From: Polynucleobacter meluiroseus
GTDB lineage: Bacteria; Pseudomonadota; Gammaproteobacteria; Burkholderiales; Burkholderiaceae
Direction of reading: 5' to 3'
NCBI GenBank assembly: GCA_945867755.1
Contig: CAMBJN010000016.1
Span: 1-16,785, forward strand
Length of the DNA: 16,785 bases
This document shows, piece by piece, positions 15,363 through 16,785 of this stretch (within the stretch, counting starts at the first letter, position 1; each line of letters opens with the position of its first letter). The notes under the pieces were generated by a model. That model searched no databases. It was given only the letters and a program-made list of their open reading frames with translations, and had not been told where the DNA came from. A program made the translations under genes and the position numbers.

Positions 15363-16322
15363 TCAATCATCAAGCACTGAACCCTTATCTAATCCGTGGC
15401 TCGATAAATGTTTCTTGAGTTTAATCAAAGATTCTTGCTGAATTTGACGAATGCGCTCTTTGGATAACCCCAATTCTTTTGCAAGACCTTCCAAGGTTGC
15501 TGGCTCTTGATTATCAAGCCCATAACGTCTGGTGATGACCATGCGTTGGTCTTCTTTTAAATTTTTTAACCAACTCCTCAACATTTCTTCCAGTTGGGAC
15601 TTTTCAACCTCTTGATCAGGAGCGGCACTGCGATCATCAGAAATAAAATCAAGCAGACTAGACCCCGGATCTAAATCTCGAGGAGCATCTAAAGATGTGG
15701 TGTGCTCAGCCAATGCCAGAGCGTCCGCAATATCCTCCACTGATTTGCCCGTCAAACTGGCGATGTCTTCAAGGTCCGGTGCTCTGCCTTGGGCGCCCAA
15801 AGCTTTCTCTAGAAACCGCGTAGCTCTTAATACTTGATTAATTTCTCGAATAACATGAACAGGCAAACGAACGGTTCGCACCTGATTCATCAAAGCCTTT
15901 TCGACACTTTGCCTGATCCACCAAGTTGCATAAGTTGAAAATCTAAAGCCTCGTTCAGGCTCAAATTTGTCTAAAGCGTGCATCAGCCCTAAGTTACCCT
16001 CCTCAATTAAATCAGGCAAAGGTAAACCACGATGCATATAGGTTTTGGCAATGCTCACAACCAAACGCAAGTTGTGCTCAATCATGGCTTGTCTGGCCAA
16101 AAAATCACCAGCCTTGGCCTGGGTCGCTACCTTGAGTTCTTCTTCGGGAGTGAATAAAGGTTTGCTGGAAATTTGCTGCAGATAGCGCTGCACAATGTCC
16201 GCAGACAATTCAGCAGCTAGAACTTCTTTCAATTCATCTGCATCAAGCGCTTGACTATTTAAATCAGTTAGCTCAGAAAAGTCATTGAATGAGCTGTTAT
16301 CTGAGTCTAATGATTTGGTCAT
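15363..16322 (-). CDS. rpoS: RNA polymerase sigma factor RpoS
   Basis: 319 residues from ATG 16322. Region 1.2 is DIVQRYLQQISSKPLFTPEEE (begins 42). Region 2 contains NLRLVVSIAKTYMHRG, DLIEEGNLGLMHALDKFEPE and FRFSTYATWWIRQSVEKA (84-144). Region 3 is followed by region 4.2 helix-turn-helix TLEGLAKELGLSKERIRQIQ (276-295). Group 2 size and the adjacent nlpD identify it as the stationary-phase and general stress sigma factor rather than RpoD. The residue aligned to E. coli Lys173, linked to -13C recognition, is Arg159 by my alignment. It starts 2 bases after the nlpD stop; an in-frame TTG two codons upstream overlaps nlpD and is less likely. No good Shine-Dalgarno and no leader of its own: any rpoS promoter must lie in or above nlpD, as in E. 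coli. Confidence 0.96.
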   Translation of the reverse strand: MTKSLDSDNSSFNDFSELTDLNSQALDADELKEVLAAELSADIVQRYLQQISSKPLFTPEEELKVATQAKAGDFLARQAMIEHNLRLVVSIAKTYMHRGLPLPDLIEEGNLGLMHALDKFEPERGFRFSTYATWWIRQSVEKALMNQVRTVRLPVHVIREINQVLRATRFLEKALGAQGRAPDLEDIASLTGKSVEDIADALALAEHTTSLDAPRDLDPGSSLLDFISDDRSAAPDQEVEKSQLEEMLRSWLKNLKEDQRMVITRRYGLDNQEPATLEGLAKELGLSKERIRQIQQESLIKLKKHLSSHGLDKGSVLDD

Positions 16323-16324
16323 GC

Positions 16325-16785
16325 TCAAGGAAGATAAGACATTGGATCAACAGGTTTACCGTGCTTACGTACTTCAAAATGCAGTTTCACTTGATCAGCA
16401 TCGGTATTGCCCATTTCAGCAATCTTTTGAGCCTTCTTAACAGTGTCACCCTCTTTGACAAGAAGAGTTTTATTGTGAGCATAGGCAGTTAAGTAAGTGT
16501 TGTCATGCTTAACAATTAACAAATTACCGTAACCCCTCAAACTATTACCGGCATAAACTACTTTGCCATCCGCAGCAGCCTGAATCGGATCACCCGATTT
16601 ACCAGAAATATCAATGCCTTTATTTTTACCCTCGTCAAAACGATCAATCACATTGCCTTTTGAGGGCCAAGATAGTTTGATGCCTTCATCAGCCGCAGGC
16701 TCATTGCTTGAATTTTCTGCCTTGGTCTCGTTCTGAGCAAGCTTCTGATCTTTCATTTTGTCGGATGGCTTTACAACATCTTTGC
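16325..16785 (-). CDS. nlpD: NlpD-like LytM-domain amidase activator, 5' end cut by window edge
   Basis: The C-terminal 153 codons or so are present and the frame is open to the right edge, so the signal peptide and LysM domain, if any, are outside. A charged, Ser/Asn/Glu-rich linker precedes a LytM (M23) domain very close to E. coli NlpD: NVIDRFDEGKNKGIDISG, AAADGKVVYAGNSLRGYGN, AYAHN, LHFEVR and a final DPMSYLP. Two metal-ligand positions of active M23 peptidases are changed: the His before the GID motif is Asn, and the first His of the HLH motif is Lys (KLHFE). This matches the inactive LytM factors that activate cell-wall amidases such as AmiC at division. It sits directly upstream of rpoS. 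Confidence 0.94.
   Translation of the reverse strand, partial: KDVVKPSDKMKDQKLAQNETKAENSSNEPAADEGIKLSWPSKGNVIDRFDEGKNKGIDISGKSGDPIQAAADGKVVYAGNSLRGYGNLLIVKHDNTYLTAYAHNKTLLVKEGDTVKKAQKIAEMGNTDADQVKLHFEVRKHGKPVDPMSYLP

Noticed and set aside
1..16785. CRISPR array, insertion sequence, prophage, defence or secretion island
   Set aside because: No regularly spaced repeats, transposase, integrase or foreign-looking gene; every long minus-strand frame and the one plus-strand gene belong to core families.

Overview
This is a stretch of ordinary, densely packed housekeeping chromosome. The proteins look betaproteobacterial (Burkholderiales). The gene order (nlpD-rpoS; ndk-rlmN-ispG-hisS-yfgM-bamB-der-hfq-hflX-hflK-hflC-hisZ), the presence of HisZ and the moderately AT-rich composition suggest a Polynucleobacter-like freshwater bacterium. 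That genus call is an inference from protein resemblance, not from a marker gene. I see no tRNA, rRNA, CRISPR, insertion sequence, prophage or toxin-antitoxin module.

Layout. Every gene except one reads on the minus strand. From the right edge leftwards: the 3' part of nlpD (amidase activator), rpoS, a PolB-like 3'-5' exonuclease and rlmD (23S rRNA U methyltransferase) form a compact block. Next comes a plus-strand gene for a YccA/Bax-inhibitor-1 membrane protein, which converges on rlmD and shares a hairpin terminator with it. The YccA gene diverges from ndk across 272 bases that hold both promoters. From ndk to the left edge, twelve genes follow head to tail: ndk, rlmN, ispG, hisS, yfgM-like, bamB, der, hfq, hflX, hflK, hflC and a 3'-truncated hisZ. 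Most gaps are between -8 and +12 bases. Only bamB-der (70) and der-hfq (118) are longer, and the second carries a dyad and a possible hfq promoter.

Functional themes. (1) Large ribosomal subunit: Der, RlmN, RlmD and HflX all act on the 50S subunit or 23S rRNA. (2) Envelope and membrane protein quality control: YfgM-like, BamB, HflK/HflC and YccA; HflKC and YccA are both known modulators of FtsH. (3) Stress and post-transcriptional control: RpoS and Hfq. The YccA gene has a -10 region that resembles a sigma-S site, which would tie the lone plus-strand gene to the rpoS gene nearby. (4) Histidine: HisS and its catalytically retired paralogue HisZ lie in the same run of genes.

I found no convincing undescribed system. 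The points most worth a second look are regulatory: the sigma-S-like promoter of the YccA gene, the dyad upstream of hfq, a stem-loop in the ndk/yccA divergent region, and the tight rlmN-ispG junction where many proteobacteria carry rodZ (and often pilF).
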